Shown one piece after another: positions 25,317 to 32,595 of a stretch of 64,000 nucleotides of DNA. The stretch spans positions 7,305-71,304 of the forward strand of contig CAZGMC010000007.1 of assembly GCA_964526565.1 (NCBI GenBank), given 5' to 3'. The number at the start of each line of letters is the position of its first letter. Positions within the stretch are counted from its first letter, which is position 1. The notes beneath the pieces are model-generated. The model did not search any database, was not told the DNA's origin, and was given only the letters and a program-made list of their open reading frames with translations. This DNA comes from CAZGMC01 sp964526565 (GTDB taxonomy: Bacteria; Pseudomonadota; Alphaproteobacteria; DSM-16000; Inquilinaceae). Both the position numbers and the translations under genes were made by a program.

Positions 25317-26408
25317 ATGACAGCGTCGCCGCCCAGCGCCATTATCGTTCTGGACTTCCACGAGTTCGGCAAGGCCCCCGGCCTGGAGGAACCGCCGCGG
25401 GAGGATCTGTCGGCGGTGGTCCGCACCGGCCCCTGCCTGTGGCTGGCCTCGGACGAGACGGCGGCGGTGGAGCGCCTGACCACCCGCGACGGCCGCACCT
25501 TCGCCGAACACCGCACCTTCCCCCTTGGCACTCTGTTCGACCTGCCCGACGGCGCCGGCGAGGAGGTCGACATCGAGGGCATGACCGTCGACGACGAGTA
25601 CCTGTGGATCACCGGCTCGCACAGCCGCGTCCGGAAAAAGCCGAAGGACAAGCATTCCGACGAAAAGGCCTTCGCCCGGCTGACCCGGGTCGAGTTCCGC
25701 CCCAACCGCTATTTCGTTGGCCGCGTGCCCCTCGCCGGCGAGGACGGCCTGCCCGCCCTGGCCCGCCGCCACGGCCACCGCTCGGCCGCCCGGCTGCGCA
25801 TGGACGAGACCGGCAACATCCTGTCGCATGCCCTGCGCGACGACGAGCACATCGGCCGTTTCCTGGAAATTCCGGCCAAGGAGAACGGGTTCGAAGTCGA
25901 GGGCCTGGCCGTCGCCGGCGACCGGCTGTTCCTGGGCCTGCGCGGGCCGGTGCTGCGCGGCTGGGCGCTGATCCTGGAGATCACCGTGGTCGCCGCCGGC
26001 GACGACGGGCTGCTGGAGCTGGTCCCCGTCGGCCCCGACGGGCTGGGCTACCGCAAGCATTTCCTCGATCTGGGCGGGCTCGGCATCCGCGACCTGGTCC
26101 GCCGCGGCGAGGACCTGCTGGTCCTCGCCGGCCCGACCATGGACCTGGACGGTCCGGTGTCCGTGCATCTGTGGCCCGGCGGTGCCGCGGCGCCGCACGA
26201 GCAGATCGTCCGCCGTGACCGCCTGCCCCGCCTGCTGGATCTGCCCCATGGCGTCGGGACCGGTCATGCCGAAGGGCTGGCCCTGTCCGGCGGCGAGGGC
26301 GAGCCCGAGCAGCTGCTGGTCGTCTATGACACGCCCGGCCCGAGCCGCCGGCTGCCCGACGGCAACGTGCTGGCCGACCTGTTCGCCCCGGACTGGAGTG
26401 CGGCCTGA
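25317..26408 (+). CDS. DUF3616 domain protein
   Basis: This 363-residue soluble protein matches the DUF3616 family in several places: LWLASDETAAVERLT near residue 41, EEVDIEGMTVDDEYLWITGS near 82, GFEVEGLAVAGDRLFLGLRG near 192, and GTGHAEGLAL near the end. The repeated xxEGLxVxxxxLxxG pattern suggests a beta-propeller-like fold. There is no signal peptide. Its function is unknown. It is monocistronic and convergent with a hydrolase gene, with a 9-bp tandem repeat filling the space between the two stop codons. Confidence 0.85.
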   Translation: MTASPPSAIIVLDFHEFGKAPGLEEPPREDLSAVVRTGPCLWLASDETAAVERLTTRDGRTFAEHRTFPLGTLFDLPDGAGEEVDIEGMTVDDEYLWITGSHSRVRKKPKDKHSDEKAFARLTRVEFRPNRYFVGRVPLAGEDGLPALARRHGHRSAARLRMDETGNILSHALRDDEHIGRFLEIPAKENGFEVEGLAVAGDRLFLGLRGPVLRGWALILEITVVAAGDDGLLELVPVGPDGLGYRKHFLDLGGLGIRDLVRRGEDLLVLAGPTMDLDGPVSVHLWPGGAAAPHEQIVRRDRLPRLLDLPHGVGTGHAEGLALSGGEGEPEQLLVVYDTPGPSRRLPDGNVLADLFAPDWSAA

Positions 26409-26425
26409 CCCGGCCCGGCCCGGCC

Positions 26426-26470
26426 GGCCCGCCTGGCCCGCCTGGGCCGCCTGGCCCGCCTGGGCCGCGG
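26426..26470. repeat. 9-bp tandem repeat between convergent stop codons
   Basis: About five copies of a 9-bp unit close to GGCCCGCCT, preceded by CCCGG pentamers, occupy the gap between the DUF3616 stop and the hydrolase stop and end at the last base before the latter. Confidence 0.88.
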
Positions 26471-27220
26471 TCAGTACCGCGCGAACCAGGCCAGGGTGGC
26501 GTCGCACAGCGCGTCGATACAGGTGCCGCCGGTAAAGATGTGGTCGGCACCGGGGATGACGCGCCGCTCGACCGGACCGCCCATGGCCGCCGAGAAATCC
26601 TGCTGCGAATCGTCGTAGCCGCCCTCGCCGGCCACGATGAACTGCGTCGGCACGGTCACCGTGGCGGCGATTCGCTCCATGACGGCGCGGTCCAGGGCGC
26701 GGCCCTCCTCGGCCATGGCAACGCCGACCTGGGCGCGGAACTGGTCGCAGGTGACGTAGAGGCCCAGCACCGGCTCGAACACGGCGAGCGGCACCGGCCG
26801 CGACCAGATCGAGGCCGGCACGAACAGCGAATCCCACTGGCTGAACGCCGCCGCGTCGCCGATGCCCGACAGCAGCAGCGTGGTGCCGCCATAGCTGTGC
26901 CCGGCCAGATAGAGCCGGTCATAATCGGGCCGCAGATGGGCATGGACGCGGCGCAGGTCGGCCGCCTGCACCGCCAGGGTCACATCGCGCAGCGCCCGGG
27001 CACCCGCCTCCCAGGAGTAGAAGTTGAACCGGCAGACATCGTAGCCGGCGGCCAGGAACCGGTCGCGGGCGGCGCGGTAAACGAACCCGTCGAGGCTGCC
27101 GGTGAACCCGTGCGCCATGATCACGGCACGGCCGGTGCGCGCCTCAGCTCGACTGAGCACGCCGCAGATCCTGGCCCCGTCACCGCTATCGAGCACCAGC
27201 GGCCGTTCGTCCAGCAGCAT
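26471..27220 (-). CDS. Alpha/beta hydrolase
   Basis: This 249-residue alpha/beta hydrolase, probably an esterase or acylpeptidase-like enzyme, has the oxyanion segment AVIMAHGFTGSLDG near residue 36, the nucleophile elbow GHSYGG (Ser about 110), and the catalytic His in PGADHIFTGG near the end. It has no signal peptide. The ATG at 27220 is chosen as the natural start of the first beta strand (LLDERPLVLDSGDGARICGV); an in-frame extension to 27322 is Arg/Gly-rich and has no family match. Its substrate is not inferable. It lies downstream of the NfeD/SPFH pair on the same strand, 122 bases away, so it may be in the same transcript. Confidence 0.85.
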   Translation of the reverse strand: MLLDERPLVLDSGDGARICGVLSRAEARTGRAVIMAHGFTGSLDGFVYRAARDRFLAAGYDVCRFNFYSWEAGARALRDVTLAVQAADLRRVHAHLRPDYDRLYLAGHSYGGTTLLLSGIGDAAAFSQWDSLFVPASIWSRPVPLAVFEPVLGLYVTCDQFRAQVGVAMAEEGRALDRAVMERIAATVTVPTQFIVAGEGGYDDSQQDFSAAMGGPVERRVIPGADHIFTGGTCIDALCDATLAWFARY

Positions 27221-27342
27221 GCGATCACCCGGCGGCAAGTCCGGCCGGCCCGCCTTGCCGACAGCGGAAAGGCGGCCCGACCTGCATGGCCCGACCTGCA
27301 TGGCGGCAACGTGCCGACCCAACTGCGGCGGCGCAAGGCCGA

Positions 27343-27801
27343 TCAGGCCTCGGGCTCCTCCGCCCGCACCACCTGCAGCCGGCCGTCGCGGATGCCGGTG
27401 ACGCGGACGCGGGTGCCGGCCTTCAGGTCCGGCCCCTCGACGGTCCAGAAACCGTCGGCGACGCGGGCCTTGCCGACGCCGCCGGCGATCGGCTCGTACA
27501 GCACGAACACCCGGCCGACATATTGCTGCGCCCGGCGGTTCAGGGTCGAGTCGTCGTCCGTCTCGCTACGGTCGGGAAAGACGTAGCGCCGCCCGACGAT
27601 CACCGCCGCCACCGACAGCACGGCGAAGGCCAGCACCTGCAGCTCCCAGGCCAGTGACGGCAGCACGAGCACGACCAGCCCGACCACCAGCGCCGCCAGC
27701 CCGAGCCACAGGAAGACCACGCCCGGTGCGAACACCTCGATGACGACGAACAGCGCCGCCGCCACCCACCAGTACCAGAACTCGATCTGGACGTCGGTCA
27801 T
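27343..27801 (-). CDS. NfeD family membrane protein
   Basis: This short-form NfeD protein (152 residues) has two or three N-terminal membrane helices (YWWVAAALFVVIEVFAPGVV and a Leu/Val-rich pair), then an OB-fold domain (YVGRVFVLYEPIAGGVGKAR with GPDLKAGTRVRVTGI). NfeD proteins partner with SPFH/stomatin proteins in membrane microdomains and quality control. The gene starts 14 bases after the SPFH gene, the standard pairing, so the two are surely one operon. Confidence 0.93.
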   Translation of the reverse strand: MTDVQIEFWYWWVAAALFVVIEVFAPGVVFLWLGLAALVVGLVVLVLPSLAWELQVLAFAVLSVAAVIVGRRYVFPDRSETDDDSTLNRRAQQYVGRVFVLYEPIAGGVGKARVADGFWTVEGPDLKAGTRVRVTGIRDGRLQVVRAEEPEA

Positions 27802-27815
27802 GGCTCAGGCTGCCG

Positions 27816-28940
27816 TCACGCGCTGCCCCACGGACCGCCCGCGGGCGGCGCGGCGCGGCCCGCGGCGGGCAGCGGCGGCGGCACCGGCACCGGCACGGCC
27901 GCTGCAGGCGACTCGGCAGTCGCTGCCCCCGCCCTGGCGGATCCTGCCGGCGGCGCCGACGGCGCCGACCGGCGCGGCCCCGGTGCCCCGCCCGACGGCG
28001 GGAGCGCCGGACCACCGCCGCTGCCGCTGCCGCCGAAGGTCTCGCGGGCGATCTCGGCGATGCCGCCCAGGGCGCCGATCACGTTGGCCGCCTCCAGGGG
28101 CAGGAACAGCACCTTCTGGTTCGGCGCCGACGCCAGCGACTGCAAAGCGTCGACGTAACGCTGCGCCACGAAATAGTTGATGGCCTGGACGTTGCCGGCG
28201 GCGATGGCCTCGGAGACCATGCGGGTCGCCTCGGCCTCGGCGCCGGCCGAGCGTTCGCGCGCCTCGGCGTCACGGAAGGCCGCCTCGCGCCGGCCTTCGG
28301 CCTCCAGCACGGCCGCCTGTTTCATACCCTCGGCCTTGAGGATCTGGGCTTGGCGCTGCCCCTCGGCCTCCAGGATGCTGGCGCGACGTTCGCGCTCCGC
28401 CTTCATCTGGCGGGCCATGGCATCGACCAGGTCGCGCGGCGGCGTGATGTCGCGGATCTCGATGCGGGTGATCTTGACGCCCCAGGGGTTGGTCGCCTCG
28501 TCGACGACGTGCATCAGCTGGGCGTTGATGTGCTCGCGGTTGGACAGCAGGTCGTCCAGGTCCATGGAGCCCATCACCGTGCGCAGGTTGGTCATGGTCA
28601 GGTTGACGATGGCCAGCTCCAGGTTGCGCACCTCGTAGGCGGCGTTGCGCGCGTCGAGGATCTGGTAGAAGACCACGCCGTCGGCGGTGACCATGGCGTT
28701 GTCCTTGGTGATGACCTCCTGCGACGGCACATCCAGCACCGTCTCCATCATGTTCATTTTGGCGCCGATCTTGTCGATGAACGGCGTGATCAGGTTGAGG
28801 CCCGGCCGCAGCGTCCGCGTATAGCGGCCGAATCGCTCAACGGTCCACTCCATGCCCTGCGGCACCGACTTGACCCCCATGAAGACAAGGATCACCGCCA
28901 GCAGCAGCACGGCCAGCACGAATACCGAGAATGCGCTCAT
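27816..28940 (-). CDS. SPFH/stomatin-family protein (paraslipin, QmcA-like)
   Basis: This 374-residue membrane-anchored protein has an N-terminal hydrophobic hairpin (FSVFVLAVLLLAVILVFMGV) and an SPFH domain (about residues 24-190, with VERFGRYTRTLRPGLNLITP). A long Ala/Glu/Arg coiled coil follows (about 190-250, EAEGQRQAQILKAEGMKQAA). The tail is Gly/Pro/Ala-rich (about 310-374), longer than in E. coli QmcA and of low complexity. Such proteins form ring-like oligomers that scaffold membrane domains and modulate proteases such as FtsH. It is the first gene of the SPFH-NfeD operon. Confidence 0.93.
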   Translation of the reverse strand: MSAFSVFVLAVLLLAVILVFMGVKSVPQGMEWTVERFGRYTRTLRPGLNLITPFIDKIGAKMNMMETVLDVPSQEVITKDNAMVTADGVVFYQILDARNAAYEVRNLELAIVNLTMTNLRTVMGSMDLDDLLSNREHINAQLMHVVDEATNPWGVKITRIEIRDITPPRDLVDAMARQMKAERERRASILEAEGQRQAQILKAEGMKQAAVLEAEGRREAAFRDAEARERSAGAEAEATRMVSEAIAAGNVQAINYFVAQRYVDALQSLASAPNQKVLFLPLEAANVIGALGGIAEIARETFGGSGSGGGPALPPSGGAPGPRRSAPSAPPAGSARAGAATAESPAAAVPVPVPPPLPAAGRAAPPAGGPWGSA

Positions 28941-29166
28941 CCCCTTCCGACCTCCACGCCCCGTTCATCTCCCGCCAGAGTATAGCGGCATGCGGTGTAA
29001 GCCCAAGAATCGATCGTGTTCAAGGATCTTGATCGCATCGCCTCTGGCGCCGCAACAGCACCGCGAACACCTCCGGGGCGGCCGCGCACCGTAGCAGCGC
29101 CCCGGTCCGCCGGCGTGTCGCAATCGCCATGGGCGGCCGCCGCAGCCGATGCCGGACCGGCACGGT

Positions 29167-29634
29167 TCAGGCGCCGGCGGCCGCCATCGCGCCGCTCAGC
29201 CAGGTCTCCAGCGCCTGCCCCTCGGGCCGGCCCTCGGTCTGCCACAGATCGTAGAGGCGGTCGCCCAGCAGGCGCCGCACCTGGCCCTCGAGCAGGCCGG
29301 CCGAGACGCGCAGATTGATGGTGATCAGGGCCTGGACCTGGGCGTCGGTCAGCGGCGCGTGCTCGGCGCGCAGGATGGTGCTGATGACGTACTCGGCAAG
29401 CTGGGTCAGCCCGGTCCGCAGCGCGGCGGGAATGGTGTCCGCCCTGCCCAGGTCGTGCTTGATGGCGAACCAGAGCTCCAGGTCATGCTTCAGCGCACCG
29501 GCCAGCGTCTGGCTGGTGTCTGCCTCCTGGATCATGACGGCGGCATCGGCCAGCACCTTGGCGTCGTGGATGGCGTCGCGCAGCGAGTCGCCGCTGGTGG
29601 CATCGAGCGGCGTTGCGGTGGCGGTGGTCCTCAT
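29167..29634 (-). CDS. flaF: FlaF-like flagellar biosynthesis regulator
   Basis: This 155-residue protein fits the FlaF family, an alphaproteobacterial group that acts with FlbT and flagellin to time flagellin synthesis and secretion. The family pattern is visible: LELWFAIKHDLGRAD near residue 53, IPAALRTGLTQLAEYVISTI near 72, and ALITINLRVSAGLLEGQ near 105. The N-terminal 40 residues and C-terminal 40 are less conserved. The ATG at 29634 has AAGGA nine bases upstream, and a sigma-54-like promoter lies at 29685-29700 on this strand. No flagellin gene is in the window; the nearest flagellar genes are flgL and the hook set on the same strand, starting beyond 30.7 kb. Confidence 0.75.
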   Translation of the reverse strand: MRTTATATPLDATSGDSLRDAIHDAKVLADAAVMIQEADTSQTLAGALKHDLELWFAIKHDLGRADTIPAALRTGLTQLAEYVISTILRAEHAPLTDAQVQALITINLRVSAGLLEGQVRRLLGDRLYDLWQTEGRPEGQALETWLSGAMAAAGA

Positions 29635-29684
29635 GGAGAGCGTCCTTTCTTGATCAGCGCGGTGCCGTGGCCGGTGCGCATCGC

Positions 29685-29700
29685 TGCACCGCCTGTGCCA
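29685..29700 (-). promoter_or_regulatory. Sigma-54-like promoter of flaF
   Basis: The minus strand reads TGGCAC-AGGCG-GTGCA, one mismatch from the -24/-12 consensus TGGCAC-N5-TTGCA. The start of transcription would be near 29673, about 39 bases before the flaF ATG. Confidence 0.6.
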
Positions 29701-29795
29701 CGCCGGTCCGCGGCGTGTGGCGTGCGGACATCGTGAGGATAAGGGCGAGACGTTAAGCCCGACGTAAAGCCCGGCATAAGCCGCCAGCCGGGAAT

Positions 29796-29830
29796 GGTCC
29801 CCGGTGAGTGGTCCCCGGTGAGTGGTCCCC
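29796..29830. repeat. 14-bp tandem repeat, 2.5 copies
   Basis: GGTCCCCGGTGAGT occurs twice and then partly (GGTCCCC). The core GTCCCCG and the 14-bp period match the array at 1405-1460. Confidence 0.9.
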
Positions 29831-29895
29831 GTCCCTGCGGGCACCGCGCCGGCAAGGCCCGGTTCGATTCAGGATAAACAGGCGACACTATTTTC

Positions 29896-29929
29896 TGGTT
29901 AATGGAACGTTTATTGGTTAACGGACCGT
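29896..29929. promoter_or_regulatory. Paired 15-bp direct repeats upstream of the FlaG-like gene
   Basis: TGGTTAATGGAACGT (29896-29910) and TGGTTAACGGACCGT (29915-29929) differ at two positions and start 19 bp apart, near two helical turns. They lie 27 bases upstream of the -35 box of the next promoter, a typical place for an activator binding two sites on one DNA face. Confidence 0.45.
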
Positions 29930-29955
29930 ATGCATGGCCCGGCCGGCAATTGGTC

Positions 29956-29984
29956 TTGATTATTCGGTCCGATCCAACTAGTAT
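29956..29984 (+). promoter_or_regulatory. Candidate sigma-70 promoter of the FlaG-like gene
   Basis: TTGATT (29956-29961), a 17-base spacer and TAGTAT (29979-29984). The predicted leader is about 18 bases and contains the GAGGGAG ribosome-binding site. Confidence 0.55.
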
Positions 29985-30008
29985 GGGGCGTGAGGGAGTC
30001 CGAGTGAC

Positions 30009-30473
30009 ATGAATCAGGTCTCGACCATAGCACTGACGGGAGCGTCGCTGGTCACGGCCCAGGTGGCCGGGTCCGAGCGGGCGCCTTCGTCTCCCTCCAC
30101 CACCAGGGCGGTGGCGGCGGTAGCCGTCAATGCCGTCGGCCAGCCGAGCGACGCCGCCCGGACGGGTCCGAACGAATCCCGCGCCTTTGGCCCGCCCCGC
30201 CCCGCGGAGGGCGACGAGGCCGAGGCTCAGGATACCCAGGACCGGAAGGATGGCGGCCGCGCCGCCGAATTGCGCACCGTTGCCGAGCTGTGGCGGGCGC
30301 GGTTCGACGCCGAAACCCTGCGCATGTTCACCGAGGTCGTCGACCCGGTGACGCGCGAGGCCAAGTACCGCGTTCCCCCCAACACGATCTCGGAAGTGGC
30401 CGAGCAGGAGGGCCGCGACCTGGCCAGGCGCGAACGGCTGCGCATGGGTCCGGAGTACGCCCTGGTGATCTGA
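30009..30473 (+). CDS. FlaG-like flagellar protein
   Basis: This 154-residue protein has a low-complexity N-terminal 85 residues (Ala/Pro/Ser/Thr) and a conserved-looking C-terminal module, WRARFDAETLRMFTEVVDPV followed by KYRVPPNTISEVAEQEGRDL. That arrangement, D-x-E-T-x-x-x-x-x-x-x-x-D-x-x-T...x-x-P-P, is the FlaG pattern (normally DEETGxxVVKVVDxxTGEVIRQIPPE), so I call it FlaG-like. FlaG proteins influence filament length. It is transcribed alone, between flaF and flgL and opposite in direction to both. The match is partial, and the usual Gly and Ile residues are changed. Confidence 0.55.
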   Translation: MNQVSTIALTGASLVTAQVAGSERAPSSPSTTRAVAAVAVNAVGQPSDAARTGPNESRAFGPPRPAEGDEAEAQDTQDRKDGGRAAELRTVAELWRARFDAETLRMFTEVVDPVTREAKYRVPPNTISEVAEQEGRDLARRERLRMGPEYALVI

Positions 30474-30486
30474 CCGCCCGGCATTG

Positions 30487-30507
30487 CGGGCGCCCGCGCG
30501 GCGCCCG
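30487..30507. terminator. GC hairpin between convergent FlaG-like gene and flgL
   Basis: CGGGCGCC and GGCGCCCG form a perfect 8-bp stem with a 5-base loop, 13 bases after the FlaG-like gene stop. There is no T-tract, so termination is uncertain. The rest of the 233-bp gap shows nothing else. Confidence 0.5.
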
Positions 30508-30706
30508 TCCGGACGATCACGGTGGAGAGACGACGAGGCGCGGCGATCCGCCGTCGCAACACACGGCAACGCCGAGAGGCATTCGTCGTGGTTTTTGTCG
30601 TGCGCGCCACCACCATGGGTTCCCCTGCCCGGCCCGACGTTTCGCAGCCTGTCGCCGGCAGCCGGGCTGGCGTCCTTGTTGCCCAGCGGCGCGCGCATGA
30701 TGGCCT

Positions 30707-32587
30707 CTAGAAGTTAATAAAGTTGACGAGGGACAGGCGCTGCAGCCGCGCCGTCACCTGAAAGCTTGCCTCGAGCTGGGTCTCGTAGGCGGCGAGTTGG
30801 GTACTGACCTCGTACAGGTCGGCCGACTCGATGCCGTGGAGCTGGTTCCTGATCAGCACCTCGACCGAGGCATGGCGTTCCTCGATCGAGACCAGCAGCT
30901 CCTGCTTCAGGCCGATCTCGCCGATCACGTCGGTCATGCCGGCCGCCGACCGCGACAGCCGCTGCGCCAGGGTGTCGGCCAGGCTCTCGTACATGGGCTT
31001 TTCCTCGCCGTCGTAATCGACCGCGGCGAGCAGGGCCAGATCCTTCAGGGTGTCGCGGAACGCCGCCTCATCGGCGCGCACGCCATACTCGATGAAAGTC
31101 CCCTCGTCGACGCGGGCGCGGGCGCCGTGGCGCGGATCGGCGGCGTCGTCGCCGCGGTACCACCACACCGCGGCCGGATCGTCCGCGTCGTCGGCCTCGA
31201 TCGCCGGCAGGCCGTCGGGACCGGTGACGACGAGCTGCGGCGGCACCGTGTCGAAGAACATGTCGCCGGCGGCGACGATCGACGCCGCCTTGAGCTCCGT
31301 CGCGGCGTGCTCGCGCAGCGCCTCGCTCAGCGCCGAGGCGAACCGGGCCGAGCTGTGCGCCGCCGGGCCGTCGACCAGGAACCGGCCGGGCGTGTCGTCG
31401 TCCGGGTCGGTGGTCGCCGTCAGCGCGATGCTCAGGTCGCTGCCGTCGGGCAGGCCCAACGTCACCACCACCGCCTCGCCGTCCTGGAGCGTATCGAAGC
31501 CGGTCATTTCCAGGACGCGCTCGTCGGCGTCGGCGGACACGTCGGTGACCGTCACGTTGGCGCCGGCGACGCTCTTGATGGAGAAGCCAAAGGCATCGAC
31601 CACGGTGTCGGCCAGGGTGACGGTGGCGGTCGCGTCGTCGTTCGTGACGATCAGCCGGCCGGTATCGCCGCCCGCGGCGTTCTCCCGCACGACGTTCACG
31701 GCGCTGACGCCGCCGGCCGTCTCCTCAATGCTGTCGCCCTCGCCCGGCGTGGCATTGCCGGTGATGGTCAGCACGTCGCCCGCGACGGCCTCGCTGAACC
31801 AGTTGAAGCTGGCCGTCGGGGCGAGCCGGACCGCATCGATCGCCGCCGCCACGGCGCTCGCCAGGGCACCCGGATTGGTGATGTGGGCCTCGGTGACCGT
31901 GACGCTGACGGTGACGCTCATGATCTCGAATTCGAGCACGTCGTCCACCGCGAGGTCCGAACGGTCGGAGAAGTCGAATTCGATCACGTCGCCCGTGCCG
32001 CTGCCGGCCGCGCCGTCGGTGGTCACGGTCTTGTCGTAGGTGCCGACAACGCCGGGCATTTCGTGGAAGACATCGGCCGCCAGCCGTGCCTCGATCTGGT
32101 CGAGCAGGCCGATCCGTCCGGTCGTCGGGTCGCCTTCCAGGATGCGGCGGGCGCCGTCCACCGGGCTGATGTCCGTCTTCGTGCCGCCGAACAGCGGCCG
32201 GCCGTCGACAGTCCGGTTGGCCAGCCCGACCGCCGCCTCGAAACTGGTCCGGGCCAGCACCTGGAGGGTGGGCAGGCGCGGCTCGTTCTCGTACAGGCCC
32301 ATGAGTGCGGTGCGCGAGGTCTCCTCGGCGAAGCCGCGCACCTGCTCGAACGAGCTCTGCATGACCTCCATGCGGGTCTCGGTGACGGCGATCGTCTGGC
32401 TGTAGGCCTTGAACGCCTGCAGGCTGTTGCGCAGCGAGGCGACGCGCGAGCCGTCGGCGCCGAGGCCGCTGAAGCTGGTGACCGCCTTGCCCGTGGCGAC
32501 CTGCGACTGGGCCTCGTGCATGCGGCCCTGCAGCTGGGCGACCTGCTGGCGGACGAGAAGGTTCTGGGCGAGGGTGGAAACGCGCAT
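30707..32587 (-). CDS. flgL: Flagellar hook-filament junction protein FlgL, with large insertion
   Basis: This protein sits between hook and filament (HAP3). The N-terminal coiled region is typical (MRVSTLAQNLLVRQQVAQLQ through about residue 170, with RTVDGRPLFGGTKTD), and so is the C-terminal helix (about 520-626, LVSIEERHASVEVLIRNQLH and ending LSLVNFINF). It is 626 residues, about twice the length of E. coli FlgL (317). The extra 300 residues (about 195-500) are a beta-rich, Asp/Thr/Val-rich insertion with VTVTEAHIT and DTLQDGEAVVVTLGLPDGSD segments, presumably surface-exposed D2/D3-type domains. It lies 8 bases after flgK and ends the hook gene cluster. Confidence 0.93.
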   Translation of the reverse strand: MRVSTLAQNLLVRQQVAQLQGRMHEAQSQVATGKAVTSFSGLGADGSRVASLRNSLQAFKAYSQTIAVTETRMEVMQSSFEQVRGFAEETSRTALMGLYENEPRLPTLQVLARTSFEAAVGLANRTVDGRPLFGGTKTDISPVDGARRILEGDPTTGRIGLLDQIEARLAADVFHEMPGVVGTYDKTVTTDGAAGSGTGDVIEFDFSDRSDLAVDDVLEFEIMSVTVSVTVTEAHITNPGALASAVAAAIDAVRLAPTASFNWFSEAVAGDVLTITGNATPGEGDSIEETAGGVSAVNVVRENAAGGDTGRLIVTNDDATATVTLADTVVDAFGFSIKSVAGANVTVTDVSADADERVLEMTGFDTLQDGEAVVVTLGLPDGSDLSIALTATTDPDDDTPGRFLVDGPAAHSSARFASALSEALREHAATELKAASIVAAGDMFFDTVPPQLVVTGPDGLPAIEADDADDPAAVWWYRGDDAADPRHGARARVDEGTFIEYGVRADEAAFRDTLKDLALLAAVDYDGEEKPMYESLADTLAQRLSRSAAGMTDVIGEIGLKQELLVSIEERHASVEVLIRNQLHGIESADLYEVSTQLAAYETQLEASFQVTARLQRLSLVNFINF

Positions 32588-32595
32588 GGCTCACC

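Larger units (their letters stand above)
29635..30008. other. Divergent region between flaF and the FlaG-like gene
   Basis: This 374-bp region has no gene but dense signals. It holds a sigma-54-like site for flaF (29685-29700), a 14-bp tandem repeat (29796-29830), a pair of 15-bp direct repeats 19 bp apart (29896-29929), and a sigma-70-like promoter for the FlaG-like gene (29956-29984). Confidence 0.7.

Noticed and set aside
29866..29880. T-loop-like GGTTCGATTC
   Set aside because: No T-stem pairing, acceptor stem or anticodon arm can be built around it. No tRNA was found in the window.
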